Source: Corylus avellana
Lineage: Eukaryota > Streptophyta > Magnoliopsida > Fagales > Betulaceae
Length of the DNA: 64,000 nt
Direction of reading: 5' to 3'
NCBI RefSeq assembly: GCF_901000735.1
Contig: NC_081546.1
Location: 19,591,220 to 19,655,219, forward strand
The notes under the pieces were generated by a model. That model had not been told where the DNA came from. It worked only from the letters and a program-made list of their open reading frames with translations, and did no database searches. Below are positions 21,849 through 32,269 of the stretch, piece by piece. A program made the position numbers and the translations under genes. Each line of letters starts with the position of its first letter. The stretch's first letter is position 1.

Positions 21849-22631
21849 TTTGGGAGAAATTTGTGTCCTTTAAAAGCTGCAACCGAATGGATAGTGTAAA
21901 TCCCAAAATCAGCGCATTTATATATAATGTTTCTCTAGGGGCGACTCAACTATTAGGCCAATTAGACGGCCGCTTAAACCCACTTTTAATAATGGATAAC
22001 AAATATTTAATGCTATAATTATTGTCAATATATATATAGTTTTTTGATTTCGGCCCTCAATTATTGAATGATCTATTGTACTAGTAAATATATATGGCAT
22101 AAGGTGATGATATATTGACATATCATTTGGTAACTAAAATTTTGGTGCACCTAGCATTCCTCTTAAGATCGATAAACAAGTACTATAGTTTCTACACCGC
22201 ATATCTTCTATTGAAAATTGAGTAATTCTATAAATCCTCTTTGTATCTCTCTTAGAATTTAAAAAATGAGGCGACTTTTATAATCACCATTGAATAAAAA
22301 TTTAATAGTAATCTATCATAAGCTCAATGATAATTTTAAAACTAACACGCCACATTATTTTTGAACAGAAAAAAAAAACCCCCTGTAACATGATACTATT
22401 GTGTCAAACAACGTGAATATGGTTTTGTGCACTTTTTGGTCCCCCTTTGATGATTTGAATGAGTACGTCCAGCTCGGTCCTGAAGAACGCGGGGCATGTT
22501 GAGGTGACCCACCATGCCTTTTTATTTGCTGTTCACATGCATATTCTGCACCAGACACATTCGTTAATTTAGTTGCAAATGAAGAACACCAATCGATGAG
22601 GCGCACGTGACATTTGTTGAACAAATTGTGT

Positions 22632-22724
22632 AATTAATTAACCGCGTATGAATATCGCTGTTACGGGAAGAGTTTATATATGTGCTAATTAACCGCGTAT
22701 GAATATCGCTGTTATGGGAAGTAG

Positions 22725-22770
<46 letters not shown>

Positions 22771-22790
22771 TCTGCAGAACCGCGTATCAA
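22632..22790. repeat. Two ~50-bp tandem units plus (TA)n
   Basis: TTAACCGCGTATGAATATCGCTGTTA.GGGAAG occurs twice, followed by a TA microsatellite (22735-22767) and a third, partial ACCGCGTAT. Copy B (36657-36790) has the same arrangement with a shorter TA tract. Confidence 0.75.
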
Positions 22791-23243
22791 TTATATATTC
22801 CGAGGTTAAGGGTATAATCTAATTAATATAGAATAATGAGTCAATGGCGGATACCAGGATTTCTGCACTTTTGTTGGTCCTCCTTTTTAGTCCAATCACC
22901 AATGAAAACGTCGGACTCCGGCGTGGTCATGTTCAACAGCGCGGGATATGTACGTGGAGCCTGGAGGTGCAAACTTTGATGACCCCACCATATATCCCTC
23001 TTAATGCTCTCCACAAAAAAAAAAAAAAACCCCAAGCAACTGGGCCACCCCTGCTTCTTTTATTTGTGGTGCACTGTACATGTGCACATTTGTTTGATTG
23101 CACCTCAATGGTGATAAAATCTAAAAAATATTCTCAAAATGCTAGGGTTTATCTAGGGTTTAATACAAAATAAAGAAGAAACTCAACTCTGAAACTTTTT
23201 ATTAATAAAAACGCACATATAATCAAAATCTACATTCTTTGGT

Positions 23244-24068
23244 CTAATCATCAATTATAATCAAATCCTTAACTTTAGGGTTATTTAAATATATACTCTA
23301 ACATCCCCCCTCAAACTTAAGGTGGAAGATCTTGAAACCTTGAGTTTGACCCCTTTTTTTGAGATAGCAAAACAATACAAACAATAGTCATCTATAGACC
23401 AAAAAGGAGAGCCAATTTTAGGCTGAAATGAGAGCCAACTGTGGGCTGGGCCTGAGTTTTAAACAATAACACGTAGCCATATAAAAGGAAAGCCAACTTT
23501 GGGATGAAGTGAGAGCCAACTATGGGCTGAAATGGCTTGGGTTTTAAACAATACCACAAAGCCCAGCAAAAATAGGCCAACTATGGGCCAATGGATGGGC
23601 AACTTGGCCTCTTTTGATGGGCAACTTGGCCTTTTTTTTTTTTTTTTTTCTTTTTCTTTTTTTTGATGGGCAACTTAGCCTCTATTGATTTTTTTTTTTT
23701 TTTTTTTTGGTGTTGTTTTCTCTTACGCATTGCATCAGCAACATACAATTTTTTTTTTGATATACAATAATAGAATGAACAATCTGCTACCAAATCAATC
23801 AATAAAAATTCACCCAATTGATACCATGTGATAATTTGGTAACTCTAGTGTTTGGGTTGTACTGCCTTACCATTAATTGTGGTTAAGACTTTGTATATAT
23901 AAATAGAACTGTTACAAAAGATAACATAGAGATTACAAATACAAATTCAAATTACAAATTCAAATGACAAATGGTTTATCTTAACTAATTCTATCCTTAT
24001 CTTCACTTGAATGATTGTTTGAATTCTTGATAACATGGAGAGAGTTATCAGTTGATAACTCTCTAACA
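23244..24068 (-). mobile_element. LTR-retrotransposon remnant, copy A only
   Basis: It interrupts TTCTTTGGTCTA|TAAAACATATATTTATAGG, which is continuous in copy B (near 38393). It contains CTCTAACATCCCCCCTCAAAC (minus strand: polypurine GAGGGGGGATGTTAGAG, a typical copia 3' LTR start) and ACCATGTGATAATTT with GATACCA (primer-site-like TGGTATCA) near 23820. Inside are minisatellite repeats of GAGAGCCAACT.TGGGCTG and three GATGGGCAACTTGGCC units (23596-23690). No coding domain. Confidence 0.5.
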
Positions 24069-24429
24069 ATAAAACATATATTTATAGGTCCCCAAATCCT
24101 AAACTTAATAATAATACGAAATAGAGTCGAAGTTGTAATTCTATAAGGCCTGTTCGAACGGGACATACCCTGTCCAGACGGGAACTAAATAAAAGTACAT
24201 AAATTAAACATAGAGTCAGCTTTCCAATCTTCCTATTGCTGCCGGTTTTGACCAAGTAAAAATCGGAATTAGGCAAACCACATGAAACATGACTTTGTAG
24301 ATCTTTAATTTAGCTTTCTAACACCGCAAAGCTTGCTCCAATCAGAGGTCTGAAACTCTAGATATATATGATAAGTTTAGTAAAAGTCGTCAGGTGCGAA
24401 TTTCCTCCTACATCAGTAAATAAATATTC

Positions 24430-24860
24430 GAAATTTCACAAAACCTCCTCAACTTCCACGCGTTTTGAAAGTACTTCCAAAGTTCAAAAACTTTCAATTA
24501 AGGGTATTGGTTTTGCAATTCCTTTCAATTACCCCATTCGGTTATAATTTTCTGTAAAATCTTGTCAAAATTCTCAAAATACCACTATTTTTTATTATAA
24601 TAAAATAAAAGAAAAAAATTGTAAAGATTGAGATGTTTATTTATTTTTATATAAAAAAATATTTGCAATTTTTTTGTAATATGAAAAAAAACAAAAACAA
24701 AAATAGGGGTATTTTTGACTATATCTAACAGAAAATCCTAACGGAAGAAGGCAACAGAAAGAAATTAAAAGTTCAATACCCTAATTGAGAGTTTTTAAAG
24801 TTTTGAAGTAGTGTTAAAACGAGTAAAAGTTCATTGGGGTTTTTCTGAAATTTCTCCAAA
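24430..24860. mobile_element. Foldback element, copy A; counterpart at ~38765-39200 in copy B
   Basis: The arm GAAATTTCACAAAACCTCCTCAACTTCCACGCGTTTTGAAAGTAC is inverted to ...ACTTTTAAAGTTTTGAAGTAGTG..GAGTAAAAGTTCATTGGGGTTTTTCTGAAATTTC. Loop is AT-rich. It forms the right edge of each duplicate. Confidence 0.6.
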
Positions 24861-24869
24861 TAAATAATA

Positions 24870-25199
24870 GGGGTAATTACCTTTTACCTCCATAAATTAC
24901 AGCGCCTTGGCACTTTCCCTCAAAAACTACCAACTATGACACATGACCCTATCAAACTATTATCTTTTGACAAAAAGACCATTTCGTCAGCCAAAGGGGT
25001 TAAAATTAACGATCAACAGTCATGTACAAGTCATGTGCCATTTTAAAAAAAAATTTCTTACACTTTTGCCCTCATTTTAAATTATTTTCAAGTGTTGGAT
25101 TAGGGTTTAGGAGGGTATAAGCGTAATTTCTTGGACTAAAGTGAGGGCAAAAGTGGAAGAGAAAAATTTAAAATGGCACATGACTTGCACATGACCACA
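24870..25199. other. Spacer between the two duplicates, with inverted arms
   Basis: The left part (TAATTACCTTTTACCTCC...CTACCAACTATGACACATGACCC...ATTTCGTCAGCC) resembles an arm of the foldback family at 3719. The right part has inverted GTCATGTGCCATTTTAAA / TTTAAAATGGCACATGAC (about 25033-25051 and 25164-25185) with CTTTTGCCCTCA / TGAGGGCAAAAG inside. No gene. Confidence 0.6.
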
Positions 25200-25340
25200 T
25201 AGACGAGGATCTATGTCACAACTCGATTGACATGTGACAAGCTGATGGCTTGACATGTTAGAAAAAAAAAATTAAATATAAAAATTAAAAGAAAAAGAGA
25301 AGAAAAAAATAAGGACTCTTCGTCACTTGATGAGGGCGAC

Positions 25341-26503
25341 TGACGTAGCGGAAGACTAAGTAACTAATCAAAGAGTAGCGTCTTTGATTCTATAAGGAGA
25401 AACGTCTTTGTATTCTATCTAAAAGATAAAAACAAGCCCGCAAGCTAAGCTAAAAGAAAGATAAAACACCGCAGAGTATTTGAGAGAAAATTCACTGATT
25501 CGATAATGATTCAATGAAAATAGTTTTACATAATAAGATAGCCTATTTATAGAAGAGAAAACCTAGTAATATAGTAAATCTAAATCTAGTAGGGAAAGTA
25601 AACATAATCTTAGTAGGAAAAGTAAACATAATCCTAGTAGGAAAAGAAATAAAATAAAACTAAAACTATTTTTTTTTTTCAATCCTATTTCACGTCCTAT
25701 ATCAGTCTCCCCTACTTCAAAAGAACTCGTCCTAGAGTTAAGTTCCCACTCCTTTGGCGGAGTATCAATCACTTCTTCCTGGAGGGGTCGAAATATTATC
25801 TTCCGACCGTTTCAAAAGATAATGTAGACATTGTTTCTGCCTTTGTATTGAGTGTCTACTTCAAATTGTCACGATCGCCCAAAGATTACATGACTTGCGT
25901 CCCATATCCACCACATCACATAAGATCGAGTCCAAGTAATGTTTACCGATTGAGAATGGAAAACGACATCTCTCTGATACCAACTGACGTAGCAGAAGAT
26001 TAAGGTAACTAATCAAATAGCGTCTTTGATTCTGTAAGGAGAAGCATTTTTGTTTTCTAACCAAAAGATAAAAATAAGCTCGCAGGCGAAGACTAAGGTA
26101 ATTAATCAAAGAGCGTCTTTGATTCTGCAAGGAGAAGCGTCTTCGTTTTCTACCCAAAAGATAAAAATAAGCCCGCATGCTAAAATAAAGATAAAACTCC
26201 ACAGAGTATCGAATTTGAGATAAAATTCTCTGATTTGATAATGATTCAATGAAAATAGTTTTACATAATAAGTTAGCTTATTTATAAAAGAGAAATCCTA
26301 ATAATATAGTAAATCTAAATCTAGTAGGGAAAGTAAACCTAATTTTAGTAAGGGAAGTAACATAATTCTATTAGGAAAAGAAATCATAAAATAAAACCAA
26401 AACATAATCTTAGTAGCAAAAGAAATAAAATAAAACAAAAACTTTTTATTTTTTATTTTTTTATTTTATTTTATATATATATCCTATTTCACATCCTACA
26501 TCA
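25341..26503 (-). mobile_element. TRIM-like LTR element with 280-bp interior
   Basis: The LTRs are 25341-25704 and 25985-26503, both TG...CA on the minus strand. The interior 25705-25984 has a primer site GTTGGTATCAGAGA (25971-25984, minus strand) and a polypurine tract GTAGGGGAGAC next to the LTR at 25704. No ORF. The second LTR contains an internal duplication of about 85 bp (roughly 26000-26085 and 26086-26172). At the same locus copy A has only a solo LTR. Confidence 0.75.
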
Positions 26504-27869
26504 GTGGCATCCCCTCAAAAGAGGGTGGCCGATTGCCCTTCATTGTTGGGGGGTGATCACCCCTTGATCGCCTCTCATATTTTGTGGGGAAAGAGGAAAG
26601 AAAGAAAAAAAAAATACAAGAAAAATAGAGGGAAGAGAAATGATACATGCTTATGTTTAGGGGTGTAAACGATGCGAGCTTGAGCGGGTAATGCTTGTTT
26701 AAGCTTGGCTTGTTTAATTTTTTGTTGAGCTCGAGCTCGAGCTCGAACTTGAGACGAGCCCCATTTCGTGTCTAGGCTTGGCTCGCCAAGGTGGGTACCG
26801 AGCTCAAGCTTGAGCTTAAAATTTTTTTTCGAACTCGAGCTGGGTGCTCGAGCTCGAGCTCGGCTTGGCTTGCATCAGATTATTTAAATTTGGTATTTAA
26901 GTATAAATAAAAAAGATCAAAGAAACATAATAAACAAATTTTATTAATGATATGACCATTAAGGAAACAAGGTGAGTGTGAGAGATCTATCCAAATGCAA
27001 TCTAATAATAATAATAACAAAAAAATTGCAATCTTCTCTCATTTATAAGAAAAATAGCTCTAGTTGACCAATTTTGCAACTAAAATATGTTATAGTTTTA
27101 ATAGATTAAATGCAATTTTATAAATTTTAAGAAATTTATACTTAAGCTATAATAATATGATTAAGTATAATAAGTTTCCATTCAATCATATGATTAACAA
27201 TTCAAATTGTTGATTCAACTAGCATTAGATGCTTAATGGTTAGATCATTTTAAGATATGACCATATGATTAACTATTCTCATTGAATTATAAGGTTAAAT
27301 ACCTTTTTGCCCGTTGTAGTTTAACAAATTTATTTTTTGCCCCCTAGCGTTTAGTATTTATCACAAGAGGTACCTCAGGTTTACATAAAAACGGAGATGG
27401 TATCTTTGTTTAAATTTCATCCAAAATTTGACGGAAAGCTATGTCAACACCATTAAAATATCGACACATGTCCATATATTAATTGAAAATACAAAATAAA
27501 AATTTTCTAATTATATATATATATATATATCTGTTTGGTGGCCAAGAAAGTTGCGGAAACGAAAAGCAAATCGCAATCACATTTCAGATTTTAGATATTC
27601 CTTACTTTGCGATAGTAGGAAAACAAAAAGAAGAAACTTAAGGGAGTTCCACTAGCCCAAATCAAAAGGCAACATCAAACACAAAACACCCATTATCTTC
27701 TCTTTTCCTTTTCCTCCATTTTCTCAGCAGCCAAACGGAATCATTCCAACTCCATGAATTGATCACAAAAAAGCGCTAAAAAGAAAAACGTACATATTGG
27801 CCGAACCTGGGGTGGTTCGGCCACCCTCAAACCGGCAAGGGGTGGCCGGCCAACCCTAAGGGCAAAATA

Positions 27870-27940
27870 GGGATGGAGATTCGAACTAGTGACCTTCGCT
27901 TCATTAGGCGTGGCCCCAGTCAATTGAGCTACCTCTTGAG
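27870..27940 (-). mobile_element. SINE 5' part with A and B boxes
   Basis: The minus strand reads AAGAGGTAGCTCAATTGACTGG (A box), CGCCTAATGAAGCGAAGG, then CACTAGTTCGAATC (B box). It sits at the deletion junction of copy B between the foldback element and the LTR remnant at 27945. Confidence 0.65.
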
Positions 27941-28380
27941 AACTATATAGGTAAATATCGTCCTACGTCAGACACCTCCTGTTGTCACTGTGCACAACAA
28001 TAATGAATAATATAGAATCGAAAAGAGAGAGATCAAGAGAGAGTTGAGACACAGATTTACGTGGTTCGGCAATGTGCCTACGTCCACAAGAAAGAGTGCA
28101 GCTATATTTTTCTATTCAATGATTTAGGGTTACAACATAACATATTTATAGGAAAACCCTAATTATAAGTACTTTGGAAAACCCCAAAATACTCCCCACA
28201 ACTTATTTGTCCCTAGGCCCATATAAACTAATTACACCCAATGGGCTAGTAGTAGAATATGAGCCACTTGTTCCAACAATCTCCACCTTGACGAGTATTC
28301 ACCTCTTTGAAGATAATCAAGTATTGGGCCTACGCCTGGAACTAATAGGTTTGGGGATGCCGCCTTCTCTCCTCTCCTTT

Positions 28381-30179
28381 CTAGCACCTGGAGACATTTG
28401 TTAAGTCCAAGCAGTGCTTGAACTTGTTTGCGGTAATAGGCTTCGTCAACATGTCCACTGCAGTCCCAGAAGTGTGAATCTTCTCAAGTAACAATTCACT
28501 TGTAACAACCAATTCCCTAATCTTTTGAAACCTCACATCAATGTGTTTGGTTCTAGCATGATACACTTGGTTCTTTGCCAAGTAAATGGCACTCTGACTG
28601 TCACAATACAATGGAACTCCGCCTTTTTGAATACCCAGCTCCTTGACTAACCCTGTAAGTCACAAAGCTTCCTTTGCAGCCTCAGCCGCCGCCATGTACT
28701 TCGCTTCAGTCATGGACATCACAACTGTAGATTGGATCATAGACCTCCAACATATGGGTCCTCCTACAAGAGTGAACACATAACCCGTGGTTGACCTCCT
28801 GTCATCCAAATACGGCATAATCTGCATCCACATATCCGACAACTAACAAATCACTTTTCTGTTTGACAAAAGTGATGCCAGTACTGCCTCCCCGAATTCG
28901 CCATGTACTTGCTCACCACACTGACTGCATGAGCCAAATTTGGCCCGGTATATACAATAGCATACCTCAAACACCTTACTGCACTGGTATATGGGACCTT
29001 AGACATGTCTTCAGTTTCTTTAACTGTCTTTGGACACTGTGAGATAGACAAACAAAAATGATTCACCAAAGGTGTGCTTACCGGTTTCGCATTCTCCATG
29101 CTAAACCTCTCCAACACCTTCTTCACTTAGCCGGCTTGAGATAGCCACAATCTCTTGGCATCCTTGTCTCTACGAATCTCCATCCCAAGAATCTTCTTGG
29201 CTGCGCCCAAATCCTTCATGTGAAATTCTCTACTCAACAAAACTTTCAATTTGTTAACCTCCACTATACTCTTAGCTGCAATAAGCATGTCATCCGCGTA
29301 CAATAACAAAAAAATAAATGAGTTATCATCAAGGCTTCCCACATACACACAACAGTCATACTTACATCTCCTATAGCCAATTCTGATCATATAGGAGTCA
29401 AACCGCTTGTACCACTGCCTTGGAGACTGCTTCAGCCCATAAAGTGGCTTCTTCAATTTACAAACCAAGTGTTCCTCTCCAGGTTGATTGAACCCTTCTG
29501 GCTGCTCCATGTAAATCTGCTCCTCCAAATCACCATGGAGAAAATCTGTCTTCACATCCATTTGCTCCAATGCCATGTCATAATGAGCTACCAACGCCAA
29601 TTCCGCTTTGATGGAAGAATGTCTGACCACTGGGAAAAATATTTCCTTATAATCAACCCCTTTCTGTTGTGAATAGCCCTTTGCTACTAGGCGAGCCTTG
29701 AACTTTTCTCCCCCTTTTTCTGATACTGCTTCTTTTTTCTTGAACACCCATTTGCACCCTATTGCCTTCTTCCTCTCTCGAAGCTCCACCAAATCTCACA
29801 TCTGGTTTTTATGCAGAGACTCTATCTCTTCCGCCATAGCACCCTCCCATCTGCTTTTCTCTTGGCTATTGACAGCCTCTTGAAAAGTAGTAGGATCTTC
29901 GCTGTTGATGACAAGAGCATAAGAAACTATGTTTCCAAAACCATACCTGGTTGGTGGCCTGATAATGCGTTTAGGCTTGTCTGTGGCTATATTGTGATGC
30001 TCCTTAACTCCTGAACTAGAGGTCTCTATACCCTGAGAAGTGTTTTCCTGCACAGGAGTCTCTAACTTCACCTGCACCACCTGCTTATCACTGCTACTGC
30101 TTTCTGGCACCTGCTTCTCTTTACTTGGAGTACTCTTCAAGATGGAATTTTCATCAAATACCACATCTCTACTGATCAC
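28381..30179 (-). pseudogene. Copia reverse transcriptase (RVT_2) and RNase H remnants
   Basis: The integrase tail (MISRDVVFDE) leads into RT. Recognisable RT motifs are GCKWVFKKK, KARLVAKGYSQ, QMDVKTDFLHGDL, LYGLKQSPRQWYKRFD and the catalytic LLLYADDMLIA. A stop follows LWLSQAG at about 29127. RNase H pieces are RRSTTGYVFTLVGGPICW and YCDSQSAIYLAKN with HIDVRF. Stops near 29795, 29127 and 28848 separate the open segments. Confidence 0.9.
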
Positions 30180-31462
30180 CGCCTTATTTGCATTCAGATC
30201 CCAAAACTTGTAACCCTTAACCCCTTTCCCATATCCGAGAAAGACACACTGTCTAGACTTTGGATCAATCTTTGATCATTCTTCACTAGGTATGTGCACA
30301 TAAGTTGGACAGACAAATACTCTCAAACCAGCGTAATCTACCTCATTACATGTCCACACCTCCTTTGCAACTTTCCCATCTAGTGCTACCCTCGGTGACC
30401 TGTTGATTAAGTAGCATGCCATACTTACTGCATCTGCCTAGAAAATCTTTGCAAGTCCAGCATTCAACCTGAGACATCGTGCTCTCTCTGCATTAGACCT
30501 ATTCATCCTTTTTGCCACACCATTTTGTTGTGGTGTCTTGCATACTGTGAAATGTCTCTTTATACCATACTGCTCACAGAAATATCTGAACTTATCGTTT
30601 GTATACTCAGTTCCATTATCTGTCTTGAGGCATTTAACCTTCTTCCCAGTCTGGTTCTTCACTTCAGCTTTCCACAATTTGAACTTACAAATGTTTCTGA
30701 TTTGTGCCGCAAGAAGTACACCCAGACCTTTCTAGAAAAATCATCAATAAAGATCACGAAATACATATGTCCTCCCCGTGACGCTGTCCTCACTGGTTCC
30801 CAAACATCAGAATGAACATAGTCAAGAATGCTCTCTGTCTTATGTGTGACTGTCTTGAATTGTACTCAATTACGCTTTCCCAAAACACAGAATTCAAGCT
30901 TGCATGTTTTAACATCCTTCAACAAATTTCTCTTATGAAGCTCCAACATGCCTCACTCACTTATATGACCCAACCGCATATGCCACAAAACAGTACAATT
31001 AGACTCAAACTCCACAGAGGCGACTCCACCTACAATTGTAGTTCCTAACAGTTTATAGATATTCTTTGAACTTTTCTACCCCTTCATCACTACCATCGCA
31101 CCCTTAGTCACTTTCATTACTCCACCTTCAAACTTATAACCATAACCGTTTGAGTCTAAAGTTCCTAATGTAATCAGATTCTTTTCCACTTTTGGTACAT
31201 GTCTAACATCACATAACGTTCTAATCACACCATCAAACATCTTAATCCTGATATTACCTATGCCAGTAATTTTACAATGTGCACCATTACCCATAGTAAC
31301 TATACTAGAATTAACTGACTTGTAGATGTCAAACCAATCTCTGTTGGACGTCATGTGAAACAAACATGCTGAGTCTAGAATCCAAGAATCCATAGGATGC
31401 TCTGAATTTGATGCAACAGAAAGCATATCACCATCAACATCGTTTGAATTGTCTTCCACCAC
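30180..31462 (-). pseudogene. Copia protease, GAG-pre-integrase and integrase remnants
   Basis: The protease region shows WILDSACLFHM (the copia form of the aspartic protease site, Ala for Gly after DS), followed by LWHMRLGHIS (pre-integrase). Integrase core pieces include DVWEPV, FIDDFSRKVWVYFL and KCLKTDNGTEYTN with FCEQYGIKRHFT and TPQQNGVAKRMNR. Several stops and frameshifts interrupt it; 30438-30677 and 31076-31462 are the longest open pieces. Confidence 0.85.
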
Positions 31463-31525
31463 GTTCGCAGATTTTAAGGAACCTTCATTCTCGTCGTCCT
31501 TTTTCTTCTTTCAATCTGGACAATC

Positions 31526-32269
31526 TCACTTCATGTGCCTTTTCTTTCCGCACTTATAACAGATGATGTCCTTTCCCTTGGACTTTGACCGAGAATTCTT
31601 GCCATTCGAACCACCCTTGTTAATGCTTCTTCCACGCTCTTGGTTACCCTTTACAACTAGCCCTTCTCCTTGAGAACTTTCATCATTGATTTTCTTCCTC
31701 TGATGAAAAGCCAACAGGGCTCCTATAACGTCCTCTAACTCCAAGGACTCTTCCCCCCATGTCAGAGTTGTAGCCAAATTCTCATACGTAGGAGAAGTTA
31801 GGAGTGAATTCAATAGCATTAACGCATTGTCTTCGTCTTCGAACTTCACATCAACCCTCTTCAGATCTCCGATTATCTGATTTAATGCGTTGTTGTGTTG
31901 GCTTAGATCCGAGCCCTCCGCCATCTACAAGCCATACAATCGCTGCTTTAAATAGAGCTTGTTCGTCAACAACTTTGACAAATACCGACTTTCCACTTTC
32001 AACCAAACTGCCGTCGGAGATTCTTCGTCCATGACATGATACATCACGTCATCTCCTAAACAAAGCCGAATAGTAGCCACCGCTTTCGCCTCAAGTTCTT
32101 TCCAATCTATGTCTGCCATCCCTTTTGGTTTCGTCTCATATAACGCTTTCACCATCCCTTGTTACGCCAACAAATCCTTGACACGTTTCCGCCATAACCC
32201 GAAATTACCAGATCCATCGAACTTTATCACGTCAAATTTCACAGAAGATGTGCCAATCCCAGCCATCAT
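31526..32269 (-). pseudogene. Copia Gag (UBN2-type) with zinc knuckle, broken
   Basis: Starts MMAGIGTSS at 32269 just inside the primer site. The capsid-like body ends in a basic linker and the zinc knuckle CYKCGKKRHMK (canonical CxxCxxxGHxxxxC, here with R replacing G and the frame ending before the last Cys). In-frame stops occur near 32158 and 31922, so only the pieces 31925-32155 and 31526-31924 are open. Confidence 0.85.

Larger units (their letters stand above)
14611..24869. repeat. Tandem segmental duplication, copy A (10.3 kb)
   Basis: Collinear with copy B at 25200-39201: both start TAGACG.GGATCTATGTCACAACTC and end CAAATAAATAATA. Shared blocks in order are: LTR family member, gagctcgagc-rich hAT-like element with an inner foldback element, second LTR element, the gagccataagagaagctattc segment, a MITE, the aaccgcgtatg segment, an LTR-like tract with GAACGGGAC motifs, and a foldback element. 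Copy-A-only insertions are the MITE at 14963, the SINE at 16073, the retro-insert at 20356-21494, the poly-A at 21548 and the segment 23244-24068. Confidence 0.85.

Noticed and set aside
22844..23173. Open frame of 109 codons (and the matching 90-codon frame at 36845-37117) conserved in both duplicates
   Set aside because: Identity reflects the segmental duplication. The frame runs into a poly-A tract of different length in each copy, has no family resemblance, and an antisense frame is equally open.
27741..27945. A possible tRNA gene, because of A-box and B-box-like sequence
   Set aside because: No cloverleaf with paired acceptor stem can be drawn; it matches the SINE family in the window.
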